DNA from: Halolamina pelagica
GTDB lineage: Archaea; Halobacteriota; Halobacteria; Halobacteriales; Haloferacaceae
Assembly (NCBI RefSeq): GCF_001307315.1
Contig: NZ_LGUC01000001.1
Coordinates: forward strand, 1,612,001 to 1,676,000
Reading direction: 5' to 3'
Length of the DNA: 64,000 nucleotides
The notes below the pieces were generated by a model that saw nothing but the letters and a program-made list of their open reading frames with translations, searched no databases and was not told where the DNA came from. Positions 25,330-34,895 of the stretch are shown here, piece by piece (the first letter of the stretch is position 1; the number at the start of each line of letters is the position of its first letter). Position numbers and translations under genes: made by a program.

Positions 25330-26535
25330 TCAGACCGCGCCCTCTTCCTGCAACCGTTCGATCTCCTCGTCGCTGTACCCCAGTTCCGCGAGCACCGTCT
25401 CTGTGTGCTCGCCAAGCAGCGGCGGGTGGCGGCGCGCGGCCGCGGTGTAGTCCTCGAACTGCATCGGCGACCCCGGCAGTTCGATCTCGCCGGCAGTCGG
25501 GTGGGAGACGCGCTGGCGCATCCCTCGCGCCTCGGCCTGGGGGTCGTCGAACGCCTCGAGCACGTCCCGGATGCGCCCGACCGGCACGTCGTTGGCCCGG
25601 AGCAGGTCGACGACTTCGTCGACCGTGTTCTCGGCGAACGCCTCGGTCAGGATCGACTCTAGTTCGTCTCGGTTGGCGACGCGCTTCTCGTTGGTCTCGA
25701 AGCGCGGATCGTCGACGAGCTCCGGGCGGTCGAGCGCCTGACAGAGTCGGTACCAGATAGCCTGGCTCGCGCAGGCGACGACTACGTAGCCGTCGGCGGT
25801 CTCGAACGCCTGGTACGGTGCGATGTTGGGGTGGCGAGAGCCCATCCGTTCGGGTGCCTCACCGGAGGCGAAGCCGTCGGTCGCCATGTAGCTGAGCCAG
25901 CCCAGTAGCGCGTCGAACAGCGCCACGTCGATGCGGTCCCCGCCCTCGTCTGCGAACTCCCGGCGGAACAGTGCTGCCAGGATCGACTGCGTTGCGTACA
26001 TCCCCGCCGCGAGGTCGGCGACGGCGACGCCGACGCGAACCGGCGGGCGGCCCTCCTCCCCGGTGATGCTCATCATCCCGCCCTCGGCCTGCATCATCAG
26101 GTCGTACGCCGGGCGCTCGGCTTTGGGGCCGTACTGGCCGTAGCCAGTGATGGAGCAGAACACCAGCCCCGGGTTCCGCTCGCTGAGCGTCTCGTAGTCG
26201 AGGTCCCACTCCGCGGCTTTCCCCACCCGAAAGTTCTCCAGCACCACGTCGGCCTCCGCGGCGAGGTCGCGGAACGTCTCGCGGCCCGCCTCGGTGGTGA
26301 GGTTGAGGGTGATCGAGCGCTTGTTCCGGTTGATGCTGGCGTAGTACGAAGCGACCTCGTCGCCGAACGCCGGCGGCGTCCAGTGTCGCGTCTGGTCGCC
26401 GCCGTCGGGGCGTTCGACCTTGATCACGTCGGCACCCAGGTCGCCGAGCTGCATCCCGCAGAACGGGCCGGCGAGCACGCGCGAGGCGTCGAGCACGGTG
26501 ACACCGTCGAGCGGGCCGGTCGGATCGTCGCTCAT
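25330..26535 (-). CDS. CaiB/BaiF family CoA-transferase (class III)
   Basis: The 401-residue protein has the class III CoA-transferase signatures: DGVTVLDASRVLAGPFCGMQ at the N-terminus, then LGADVIKVERPDGGDQTR, and NRNKRSITLNLTTEAGRE. The expected catalytic aspartate is in ERPAYDLMMQAEGG. These enzymes move CoA between carboxylic acids as an interlocked dimer. The acyl groups are unknown; relatives include formyl-, carnitinyl- and succinyl-CoA transferases. The ATG at 26535 follows a 78-base gap from the divergent aldo/keto reductase. The frame is intact. Confidence 0.9.
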   Translation of the reverse strand: MSDDPTGPLDGVTVLDASRVLAGPFCGMQLGDLGADVIKVERPDGGDQTRHWTPPAFGDEVASYYASINRNKRSITLNLTTEAGRETFRDLAAEADVVLENFRVGKAAEWDLDYETLSERNPGLVFCSITGYGQYGPKAERPAYDLMMQAEGGMMSITGEEGRPPVRVGVAVADLAAGMYATQSILAALFRREFADEGGDRIDVALFDALLGWLSYMATDGFASGEAPERMGSRHPNIAPYQAFETADGYVVVACASQAIWYRLCQALDRPELVDDPRFETNEKRVANRDELESILTEAFAENTVDEVVDLLRANDVPVGRIRDVLEAFDDPQAEARGMRQRVSHPTAGEIELPGSPMQFEDYTAAARRHPPLLGEHTETVLAELGYSDEEIERLQEEGAV

Positions 26536-26613
26536 GGCACGACCCGAGCGGGCCAGCGCCTTAGTGGCGCCGTTTTCCGGCACTGTTTTCTCGCTGTCAT
26601 CCACAGCGCCGAT

Positions 26614-27447
26614 ATGGAGTACGTCGACGCCGGCGGCGCACGCATCCCGAAGATCGGCCTCGGAACCTGGCAGAACGAGGGGCGGGCGTGCGTCGATGCC
26701 GTCCGGACCGCGCTCGATCTCGGCTACAGACACGTCGACACCGCACAGATGTACCAGAACGAGGCCGCCGTGGGACGGGCCATCGACGCCGCCGACGTTC
26801 CCCGGGAGGAGCTGTTCCTCACCACGAAAGTGTGGCGTACGAACCTCCGACACGACGACGTGATCGATTCCGTCGAGTCGAGCCTCGCGGATCTCGGCGT
26901 CGACTACCTGGACCTGCTCCTGATCCACTGGCCCCATCCCCGCATCCCGGTCGAGGAGACGCTGACCGCGATGACCGAACTCCGGGAGGCTGGCAAGGTC
27001 CGCCACCTCGGCGTCAGCAACTTCACGGCCTCGCAGCTCCGGGACGCGGTTCGGGTCGCCGACAGCCCGATCGTCGCCAACCAGGTCCTCTCCCACCCGT
27101 ACACCGATCAGTCTGAACTGCGCGCCGTCTGTCGGGAGCACGACGTGGCACTGACGGCGTACAGCCCGCTCGCGAGGGGTGCGGTGCTCGACGATGACGT
27201 CCTGGCCGAGATCGGCGGCCGATACGGGAAGTCGGCGGCGCAGGTCGCGCTCCGGTGGCTCGTCCAGCAGGACGGCGTCGTCGCCGTTCCGAAAGCGTCG
27301 AGCCGCAGTCATCTCGAAGCGAACCTGGCAGTGTTCGACTTCGAACTCTCGGCCGCGGAGGTCGAACGGATCGACGCGCTCACCCCCGGGCTCCGAACGC
27401 GGCTCTACAACCTCAGCCCCGCGATCATGCGCCGGAATCCCTTCTGA
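26614..27447 (+). CDS. aldo/keto reductase
   Basis: This 277-residue enzyme carries the complete tetrad: aspartate and tyrosine in GYRHVDTAQMYQNEAAVG, lysine in LFLTTKVWRTN, and histidine in DLLLIHWPHP. It also has the NADPH-site pattern HLGVSNFTASQL and VAVPKASSRSHL. The ATG at 26614 starts the protein at the first strand; the upstream open frame is antisense to the CoA-transferase gene. It is a paralogue of the gene at 8611 but lacks that gene's insert. The substrate is not readable. Confidence 0.9.
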   Translation: MEYVDAGGARIPKIGLGTWQNEGRACVDAVRTALDLGYRHVDTAQMYQNEAAVGRAIDAADVPREELFLTTKVWRTNLRHDDVIDSVESSLADLGVDYLDLLLIHWPHPRIPVEETLTAMTELREAGKVRHLGVSNFTASQLRDAVRVADSPIVANQVLSHPYTDQSELRAVCREHDVALTAYSPLARGAVLDDDVLAEIGGRYGKSAAQVALRWLVQQDGVVAVPKASSRSHLEANLAVFDFELSAAEVERIDALTPGLRTRLYNLSPAIMRRNPF

Positions 27448-27459
27448 GCGAGCCGATAG

Positions 27460-27927
27460 TCACGCGTGGTCGACCGAGGGGGCGTTCCGGACCTGCGCCG
27501 ACAGCGCACGTCCGGTGTTGAACGCCTCGAGCCACTCGAGCAGGTCGCGGACGGACTCTGTCCGCCACTGCCACATGTCGAGTTCGGCCAGCGCCGCCGC
27601 CGCGTCCGCAGAGGCTGTCGAGAGCGCGCTCCCGTCCCGGACGAACGCGTCCAGTACCGTCGCTGCGGCGGCGTCGACCTCGAACGCGACGGTCCGGACG
27701 CCGCATTCGGTCACCAGGGAGCGAATCAGCCGGTCCTTGTGCTCGAAACACTCCCGCGTGCCGTGGGTCGCTTCGCCGAGGCCGACGAGACTGGCGTCTG
27801 CAAGCGACCGTGCTAGCGCGGGCGGGGACGTCCTCGGGCCCTCCGGTGCTGTCCGGTCGCACAGCGGCGCCGAGTCGAGCGGGATAACGTGCTCCCGGAA
27901 CGCTCGGAGGCGAGCGGCGGGACCCAT
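27460..27927 (-). pseudogene. truncated erythromycin-esterase-like protein
   Basis: The frame gives 155 residues. They match only the N-terminal part of the erythromycin esterase family, including LVGLGEATHGTRECFEHKDR and TVAFEVDAAAATVLDAFVRD. Full-length members are around 400 residues or more. The downstream two-thirds are missing: the frame ends at 27460, 12 bases from the end of the convergent aldo/keto reductase gene, with no family-like sequence beyond. One missing base cannot explain this, so it looks like a deletion remnant or a short homologue. If expressed, it would lack much of the active site. Confidence 0.6.
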
Positions 27928-28025
27928 ACGGCCCCGATGTCGCCAACGACCCATGAACGGCAGGGGGGAACGTGATCGCATACCGCGACAACATTTACCA
28001 ATGTCGAGCCCCGTAGTCCGAGTCA

Positions 28026-28142
28026 ATGGTCGGCCCCCAGTTTGTCTGTGCGGAGTGTGCCCGGACGGTGAGTAACCGCTCCTACCGTGCGGTCTGCCCC
28101 GACTGCGGCGGGGAGCTCGACCGGCAGCGGCCGGAGGCGTGA
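28026..28142 (+). CDS. very small zinc-ribbon protein
   Basis: The ATG at 28026 opens a 38-residue protein with two CxxC pairs, CAECARTVSNRSYRAVCPDC, the usual four-cysteine zinc site of haloarchaeal rubrerythrin-like mini-proteins. It ends at TGA 28140-28142, which overlaps the next gene's GTG in GTGA. Its small size and position just ahead of a longer gene make it easy to miss. Functions of such proteins are mostly unknown; some affect stress or biofilm traits in haloarchaea. Confidence 0.7.
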   Translation: MVGPQFVCAECARTVSNRSYRAVCPDCGGELDRQRPEA

Positions 28143-28564
28143 GCGACGAGTCGGCCGACCCGCGGCGGATCCGCTCGCTGGCAGTCCACCGCGACGACGT
28201 GGTGACGGCGCTCGAAGCCCGCGAGCGGGGCCGCAAGCCAGCGGTTCTCCGCGTCGTGGCGCCGTTCTCCGGGCGGATGCGGGCCCGCCTCCACGTCGCC
28301 GACACGGCGCCCGGCCAGGGCGAGATCCACGTACAGCCGTCGACGTTCGTCGCCGATCCGCCCCCGTTTCCCCGCGTCGACGAGACGGCGGACCGGCTCC
28401 GGGAGCACGGCTCCTACGACGTTGAACGCCACCGTGAAGCCCACGGGCGGGCGGTCGCGCGGTGGCGGGAGACGATCTCGGAGCGCCTCCGTGACCGCAT
28501 CACGCTCCCGACCGGCGCGGGCGGCGACGACGGCCACGAGGTGACGGTCAGCTACTTGGGGTGA
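28139..28564 (+). CDS. conserved-looking haloarchaeal protein of unknown function
   Basis: The protein is 141 residues, soluble and rich in Arg, Glu and Asp. It starts at GTG 28139, which overlaps the zinc-ribbon stop by 4 bases, so the two are co-translated. The sequence has an N-terminal part with VVTALEARERGRKPAVLRVV, a beta segment ARLHVADTA, and a helical C-terminal half with RWRETISERLRDRITLP. I recognise no catalytic motif. The tight coupling suggests that it works with the zinc-ribbon protein. Confidence 0.65.
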   Translation: MSDESADPRRIRSLAVHRDDVVTALEARERGRKPAVLRVVAPFSGRMRARLHVADTAPGQGEIHVQPSTFVADPPPFPRVDETADRLREHGSYDVERHREAHGRAVARWRETISERLRDRITLPTGAGGDDGHEVTVSYLG

Positions 28565-28599
28565 GCTGGCGTCGAAAAGTGGAGTCGCTGCCGGCGCGA

Positions 28600-28794
28600 C
28601 TACAGCCGTGTGAGGTTCGTCGCGCGCGGTCCCTTGTCTGCCTGTTCGATGTCGAACTCCACCTCTTGGCCCTCCTCGAGGTCGGGGCCGCCGACGTCCT
28701 CCATGTGGAAGAACACGTCGTCGTCCGCGTCCTCGGTCTCGATGAAGCCGTACCCTCCGGTGTCGTTGAAGAACGCAACCTTGCCTGTCGCCAT
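28600..28794 (-). CDS. cspA: cold-shock domain protein
   Basis: This 64-residue protein is one cold-shock domain. RNP1 is visible as TGGYGFIETEDADDD and RNP2 as VFFHMEDVGG; both bind single-stranded RNA or DNA. It ends with DKGPRATNLTRL, as do many haloarchaeal Csp proteins. The ATG at 28794 begins the first strand, so the in-frame extension upstream is not used. It likely acts as an RNA chaperone in the cytoplasm. Confidence 0.92.
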   Translation of the reverse strand: MATGKVAFFNDTGGYGFIETEDADDDVFFHMEDVGGPDLEEGQEVEFDIEQADKGPRATNLTRL

Positions 28795-28827
28795 CGCTAT
28801 CTCCGGTTCCCTAATTCCGTGTGCTCG

Positions 28828-28837
28828 GATAAATATG
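28828..28837 (-). promoter_or_regulatory. TATA box for cspA
   Basis: On the minus strand ATATTTATCC lies 34-43 bases before the cspA ATG. It is a good match to the haloarchaeal TATA box in an otherwise GC-rich region. It predicts a short leader of roughly 10 bases. Confidence 0.5.
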
Positions 28838-28925
28838 TGTGGGTCAGTAGCACGGTCTCTCCTCACGCCACACTCCCACCGGCTGCCGGGCGGACCTTTT
28901 TGCTCACAGGAGCCGACCCACGCGT

Positions 28926-29857
28926 ATGGCCAGAGAGACCATTAGCGACGATACCCACGGCGTCGTCTACGAGTTCGCGCCCGAGATGGAGCCGGTCCGA
29001 ACGGTCGAGCCCAACACCAGCCTCACCTTCGAGACGCGGGACAGTTTGAACGGCGCGATCCAGACGGACGACGACCTGCTCGAGGAGATCCCCGAGGAGG
29101 TCAACGCCGCCACGGGCTCCGTCGCCGTCGAGGGCGCCGATCCCGGCGACGTACTCCGGGTCGAGATCGAGGACGTGCGGCTCGCGGAGGATCACGGTCG
29201 CGTCGTCACCACCCCTGGGTTCGGCCTCATGCAGGACGACGAAGACGTCGAGGCGCCGTTTACCCGGATCACGCCCGTCGAAGACGGGGAGAACTACGAC
29301 GACGGCCGCCCGCGGGTACGGTTCGGCGAGCGATCGATCCCGGCGGACCCCTGCATCGGCACGATCGGCGTCGCACCCGCCGAAGAGAGCTACACGACGC
29401 TCGTCCCGCACGATCACGGCGGCAACCTCGACACCAACGACGTGACCACTGGGTCGGTGCTCTACCTGCCGGTGTTCCAGTCGGGCGCGATGCTCGCCAT
29501 GGGCGACTCGAAGGCGGTGATGGCCGACGGCGAGATGTGCGGCACCGGCGCGGAGATCGCGACCGACGTGGACGTGACCCTCGACGTGATCTTCGACCCC
29601 GAGTTTGATCTCGAGCGACCGTTGATCGACACGGGTGACCACTGGAAAACGGTCGCCAGCGCGGAGACGATGGAGGCGGCGACCAAGCTGGCCCACAAGG
29701 ACGCGATGAAGCTGCTCTCGGAGGAACACGGCTACAGTCCGACCGAGGCCCACACGTTCGGCAGCCTCGTCGGGGGCTGGAGATCTCCCAGGTCGTCGAC
29801 CCGCTGGTGACGGTACGGAACGCGATCCCGAGCGAGCACGTGTCGTCGCCGTTCTGA
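28926..29857 (+). CDS. acetamidase/formamidase family protein (one frame break)
   Basis: The joined protein is about 310 residues. Family markers are SIPADPCIGTIGVAPAEE, VPHDHGGNLDTNDVTTGSV and LYLPVFQSGAMLAMGDSKAV, which hold metal-binding and substrate residues of FmdA-type amidases. The run 29772-29776 lacks one G; adding it restores the C-terminus LVGGLEISQVVDPLVTVRNA and the stop at 29855-29857. Members hydrolyse formamide or short amides. A creatininase-family amidohydrolase follows on the same strand after 113 bases. Confidence 0.85.
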
Positions 29858-29970
29858 GTTGCGGGCTCGTCCACTGGCGAGGGACAGTTCCGGATTCGGC
29901 GCCGGCAGAGCATGGACCGACGACGGACGCCCCACAACCTTTTCAAATCCGGCAGGTCAGTGGCAGACGC

Positions 29971-30728
29971 ATGTCTTCTCGCGGGTCACCACTCCTTGAG
30001 GAGATGGTATGGCCGGAAGTCGAATCGGCACTCGAAGCCGGCACGCGCACGGCGATCGTCGCCGTCGGCTCGATCGAACAGCACGGCCCACACCTGCCGC
30101 TGAATATGGACACGTTGGACGGGGACGAGCTCTCTCGACGCATCGCGTCGGCGTTGGGGGACGCGCTCGCTGCCCCGACGATCCGTCCCGGCTGTTCGGG
30201 ACACCACATGGAGTTCCCGGGGACGATCACCGTCCCCCCGAGACGCTGATGGACCTCGTCCGGTCGTACTGTCGCTCCCTCGACGATCACGGGTTCGAGT
30301 ATATCGTCCTCGCCCCGACTCACGGAGGGAACTTCGGCCCCGTAAAAACCGTCGCGCCCGAGATCGCCCGGGAGATCGAGGCTGCCGTGATCACCCTCGC
30401 CGACCTCGACGAACACATGGAGCTACTGAACGAGGGACTCACCGAGGCCGGTGTCGAGTACGAGCAAGACGTGATCCACGCCGGGGCGGCCGAGACGGCG
30501 ATGGTGATGGCCATCGACGAGGGGCTCGTCAGGGAGGATCAGTTCGAACCCGGCCCGGAGGGGGATTTCTCGCCCGCACGCCTCCTCAGCGAGGGGTTCC
30601 GGTCGATCACCGAAAACGGCGTGCTCGGGGACCCGACCGAAGCGACCGCCGAAGCCGGCGAAACGATCATCGAGCGGGTCGTCGAGGCGTACGTGGACCA
30701 CATCGAGGCCGAACGGCAGTCGATCTGA
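29971..30728 (+). CDS. creatininase family amidohydrolase (one frame break)
   Basis: The joined protein is about 252 residues. Metal-site motifs are in order: VGSIEQHGPHLPLNMDTLDG, then GCSGHHMEFPGTITV, then APTHGGNFGPV. They supply the histidines, aspartate and glutamates of a two-metal site. The C run at 30234-30239 is one short; an extra C joins TVPP to ETLMDLVRSYCRSLDD. Besides creatinine hydrolysis, this family includes enzymes for formamide intermediates in cofactor synthesis, so the substrate is uncertain. It may act together with the formamidase. Confidence 0.85.
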
Positions 30729-30823
30729 TCGACGGGGGGCTAATCGGTGCGGACGCTGGTTGATGCACACGACCGTGGAACAGTCCACCGTTCGTGGTTC
30801 AGACGGTCTGGTGGGGGCCCGTG

Positions 30824-31749
30824 CTACCGACGGCGGTCGAGCAGTTCCAGCAACAGCGCCTGCTGGGTCGGCATCCGGTTGCCAGCCTGCTGCCAGACGA
30901 CCGACTGCTCGCTCTCCAGCGCGCCGTCGGTCACCTCGCGGCCGCGCTCGGCGGGGAGGCAGTGCAGCAGTTTCGTGTCGCCGGCGAGCAGTTCCTCGCC
31001 GACCTGGAACCCCTCGAACGCCGGTAGCTTCTCCGCGCTCTCGCCCATGCTGACCCACACGTCAGTGTAGACGGCGTCCGCGCCGGCGACGGCGGCCTCG
31101 GGGAGTCGAACAGCGCGGGCTCGCCCCCGGCAGCACGGGCGGCGGCGATGGCCTCGTCGTCGACGCCGTACCCCGCGGGCGTCGCCACGCGCAGTTCCAC
31201 GCCTGCGAGGGCACAGCCGACCACGAGCGAGCGCGCGACGTTGTTGCCGTCGCCGACCCACGCGAGCGTTGTATCGTCGAGCTGCGCCCCCGATTCGGCC
31301 GCGATCTCACGGAGCGTCAACAGGTCCGCGAGCGTCTGACAGGGGTGGGCTTCGTCGGTCAGGGCGTTCACCACCGGCACGTCGGCGTAGGCGGCCAGTT
31401 CCGTGAGGTCGTCGTGGCTGTGCAGGCGCGCGACGATGGTGTCGACGTACTGCGAGAGCGCGCGGGCGGTGTCCTTGATCGGCTCGCCGTGGCCCAGATG
31501 GATGTCGTCCTGACCGAGGAACGTCGGGTGACCGCCCAACTGCGTCACGCCGGCCTCGAAGGAGGTTCTGGTGCGCGTCGAGGGGTTCTCGAACACCATC
31601 GCCACGGTCCGATCGGGCAGCCGCCCCGCCTCCTCGCCGGCCTTGATCGCGGCCGACCGGTTCAGGAGTCGCTGGAGCGCCGCGGGCGAGAGCTGGTCGA
31701 TCGTGAGGAGATCCGTCGGGAACGTGGGTTCGGTGTCGTTGTCGTACAT
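30824..31749 (-). CDS. argF: ornithine carbamoyltransferase (one frame break)
   Basis: Joined, the protein is about 309 residues. It has the carbamoyl-phosphate motif FENPSTRTRTSFEAG, the HPCQTLADL motif, and the ornithine-site motif LLHCLPAERG. It makes citrulline from ornithine. The run 31100-31103 lacks one base, fixed to read ALFDSPEAAVAGADAVYTDV. The ATG at 31749 lies 13 bases after the argE stop; an upstream ATG at 31782 would overlap argE. It is the last gene of the lysW-argXCBDEF operon. Confidence 0.92.
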
Positions 31750-31762
31750 CGGTTTCAGTCGG

Positions 31763-32867
31763 TCAGTCGGTGAGCTGTGCACAGGCGGTACCCAGCACGG
31801 TCACGGCACGGTCGAACGCGGCGAGCGGCAGGCGTTCATCCGGCGCGTGGTCGAGCGCGGCGTCGCCGGGGCCGTACGTGACCACCGGCACCCCCCACGC
31901 GTCGGCGTAGAGGTTCGCGTCGGCGGTGCCGGTCTTGTGGAGGTGAGTCGGCTCGCCGCCGGCGTCGCGGATCGCCCCCTGACCGCCGCCGGAAGCGTGC
32001 CGCGGGGCGAGGCAACGTGGGCCGGGATCGACTGGCCCCAGGAAACCGTGCCCGTGCGGCAGCAGTCGTCGACGAGCGAGCGAACCGAAATGGGGGTCTC
32101 GCTCGGCGGCACGCGGAACCGCACGGTCATCGAGGCGGTGACGGCTGCGCCGTCGGCGCTGAGCCCGCCCTCGATTGCCTCGGCGGTGGCGGTGACGGTG
32201 TCGAAGCCACCGGACTCTGCATCCGCGTTCGCGTCGTCGACAGCCCCGCGAACGCGCTCCCACCACGCGGTCGCCCGGTCGATCGCGTTCGCCTCCGGAC
32301 GTGCGCCGTGGCTCGCCGGCGTCGTCGCGGTGTACTCGCCGCCGACGATGCCCCGGTAGCCGAGCGTGACCGCGTCCCAGCCCGAGGGTTCGCCGTTGAT
32401 CACCGTCTCGGGGGCGTCGCGCTCCTCGACCAGGTACCGCGCGCCGCGGGAGTCGGTCTCCTCGCCGACGACGCCGACGAAGGAGGCGCCAGTTTCGACG
32501 GCCGCGACGACCATCGCCGCCAGCGCGCCGGTCGCGTCGACGCTCCCGCGGCCCCAGAGCACCGGGCCGGGGACGCCGAGGTCGGCATCCCCCGTCTCGA
32601 CGCGGACCGAGATCTCGCCAGGCACCGTGTCGATGTGTGAGGTCAGCAGGACCGAGTCGTCGCCGGGCGCACGAACGTTACCGACATCGTCGATCCACGC
32701 TTCGCGGTCGTGCTGTTCGAAGAACGCGAGGAGGTGGGCTGCGGCGGTGCCTTCCTCCCCGACGGCGAGGGGATGGCGACGAGTTCGGCGAGCAGTTCGC
32801 GTGCCGGCGTGTCGAGCGCGTCGGCGGCGCCGAGAATCTCGCCGGCTGCGTCGCGGTCGGTGCTCAC
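31763..32867 (-). CDS. argE: LysW-ornithine hydrolase, M20 family (two frame breaks)
   Basis: Joined, the protein is about 369 residues. The N-terminal part LLAELVAIPSPSGEEGTAAA is followed by the metal-binding LLTSHIDTVPGEI and VLWGRGSVDATGALAAMVVA, then VGVVGEETDSRGARYLVE. The C-terminus carries the ligand region THLHKTGTADANLYA. In the LysW route this enzyme frees ornithine from the carrier protein. Breaks at 32757-32760 and 31975-31979 are each cured by one base. The GTG start at 32867 overlaps the argD stop in GTGA. The assignment to ornithine, rather than lysine, rests on the operon. Confidence 0.88.
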
Positions 32868-34005
32868 GAGAGCACCTCCACGAGGCTCTCGACGACGCTG
32901 TCGGCGTGCTGTTCGTCGATGATCAGCGGGGGTAGCAGCCGCACGACCGAGCGCCCCGCGGGCAGCGCGAGCACGCCCTCCTCGATCGCCAAGTCGCGCA
33001 GCACACGCATCGAACCGCGCTTGACCTCGACGCCGATCATGAGCCCCTCGCCGCGCACCTCGCGCACGGGGAGGTCGTGGGCGTCGACGGCCGCGCCCAG
33101 TTCCGCGCGCAGGTACTCGCCCACGGCGGCCGCGTTCGCGGGCACGTCGCGGGACTGAATCCCGGCCAGGGTGGCGCCAGCCGCGGCGGCGACGATCGGG
33201 TTACCGGCGAACGTCGAGCCGTGGTTCCCGGCGCCCTCGGCGATCCAGTCCGCACAGAGCGTCACCCCAGCGGGAGGCCAGAGGCGACGCCCTTCGCGGC
33301 CGTGAGCACGTCCGGCACGACCCCCGCCGACTCGCACGCCCACATCGTCCCCGTGCGGCCGAGTCCGGTCTGGATCTCGTCGAGCACCAGCGCCGCGCCC
33401 GCGTCCTCGGTCACGTCGCGAGCAGTCTGGAGGTAGTCGACGCTCGCGGGGTGGACGCCGCCTTCGCCCTGAATCGGTTCGAGGAAGACGGCCGCCGTCT
33501 CGTCGTCGACGGCGGCGGCGAGCGCCGCCGCGTCGCCGTAGGGGACGAACTCCACGCCGCCAGGGAGCGGACCGAACGGGGCGCGGTACTTCTCCTTCCA
33601 GGTCAACGAGAGCGCGCCGAGCGTGCGGCCGTGGAAGGCGCGCTTGGTGGCGACGACGTTCTCGCGCCCCGTCGCGGAGCGGGCGAACTTCAGCGCTGCC
33701 TCGTTCGCCTCGGTGCCGGAGTTCGGGAGCCACACCTTCGAGAGGTCGCCGGGCGCGACCGCCGCCAACTCCGCCTCCAGCGCCGTGCGCGTCGCGACCG
33801 GGTAGGAGCCCTGCACGTAGAGTAGCTCCTCGGCCTGCTCGCTGATCGCGTCGACGACCGCCGGCGGCGAGTGTCCCAACGGCGTGCAGGCGTAGGAGGC
33901 GCCGAAGTCGAGATACTCGGTGCCGTCCGTAGCCGTGAGCGTGGCGCCCTCGCCGTGCTTGATCGTGATGGGCTTCTCCGAGAACACGAACCCCTCGCCG
34001 CTCAC
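32864..34005 (-). CDS. argD: LysW-linked ornithine/lysine aminotransferase (one frame break)
   Basis: The joined protein is about 380 residues of the class III aminotransferase type. Landmarks are YLDFGASYACTPLGHSPPAV, KRAFHGRTLGALSLTWKEKY, the PLP aspartate in ALVLDEIQTGLGRTGTMWAC, and the PLP lysine in LTAAKGVASGLPLGV. It transaminates LysW-bound glutamate semialdehyde to LysW-ornithine. The run 33265-33268 is one base short; correction joins GLPLG to VTLCADWIAEGAGNHGSTF. The GTG start at 34005 overlaps the argB stop in GTGA. Confidence 0.9.
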
Positions 34006-34895
34006 GCCGACTCACCCCCAGTTCCGTCGCCGGCGGAGTCGACGACGGCCGCCGGGTCGATCCACGTCCCGTGCCCGTCGAGCGCGCCGAGCAGCGGCTT
34101 GCGGAGCCCGGCGTCGGAGACGACGACGCCCGTGGCGCCGCCGGCGAGGGCCTCCTCGGCGGCGTGAACTTTGCGGCTCATGAACCCCGTCGCGGCCGCT
34201 TCGACGGTGTCGAACTCGGCCGGCGTCGACGCCTCGTCGATGAGCGTCTCGGGATCGTCCGGATCCCCGTAGACGCCGTCAACGTCGGTCAGCAGCACCA
34301 ACTCCGCCCCGATCGCCGCGGCAAGCAGCGCAGCCACCCGGTCGGCGTCGGCGTTGACGGCGGTGTCGTCGTCGGCCAGCATCGGCGGCGAGACGGTCGG
34401 CACGTAGCCGTCGGCGAGCAGACTGGACAGGAGATCGCCGTTGACCGACTCTGGTTTGCCCGCGTGGTCGCCACGGCGGATCTTCCGCTTGCCGTCCTCG
34501 ACGATGCGGACCGCCGACTTGCGCGGGCCCGTGAGGAGGCCGCCGTCGACGCCCGAGAGCCCGACGGCGTTGACCCCCGCCGCGCGGAGGTCGGTCACCA
34601 GCTCGGTGTTGAGCTTCCCGGGGAGCACCATCGAGAACACGTCCATCGTCTCGGCGTCGGTGAAGCGCCCCGAGACGCCCGCGGGCGTCTCGACGTACTC
34701 CGGCTCCGTCCCCATCGCTTCGAGCGTGTCGTCGACGGCCGTCGAGCCGCCGTGGACGACGACGACCTCGCGGCCGGCGGCGACGATGTGGGCCACGTCC
34801 TCGATCACGCCAGCCGGATCGACCGCACGCGCGCCGCCGATCTTGACCACCAACGGCGGCTGTCCCGGGTCGACCGCGGCGTTGGACTCGCTCAT
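34002..34895 (-). CDS. argB: LysW-glutamate kinase
   Basis: The protein is 297 residues, intact, of the amino-acid kinase family. It has the phosphate-binding VVKIGGARAVD at the start, VVVVHGGSTAVDDTLEAMG, and the nucleotide-binding LVLLTDVDGVYGDPDDPETL. The C-terminal VHAAEEALAGGATGVVVSDA is also typical. It phosphorylates the glutamate carried by LysW. The ATG at 34895 overlaps the argC stop by 4 bases. In this operon it is an ArgB/LysZ-type enzyme and not an N-acetylglutamate kinase; that rests on the lysW and argX neighbours. Confidence 0.92.
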   Translation of the reverse strand: MSESNAAVDPGQPPLVVKIGGARAVDPAGVIEDVAHIVAAGREVVVVHGGSTAVDDTLEAMGTEPEYVETPAGVSGRFTDAETMDVFSMVLPGKLNTELVTDLRAAGVNAVGLSGVDGGLLTGPRKSAVRIVEDGKRKIRRGDHAGKPESVNGDLLSSLLADGYVPTVSPPMLADDDTAVNADADRVAALLAAAIGAELVLLTDVDGVYGDPDDPETLIDEASTPAEFDTVEAAATGFMSRKVHAAEEALAGGATGVVVSDAGLRKPLLGALDGHGTWIDPAAVVDSAGDGTGGESA

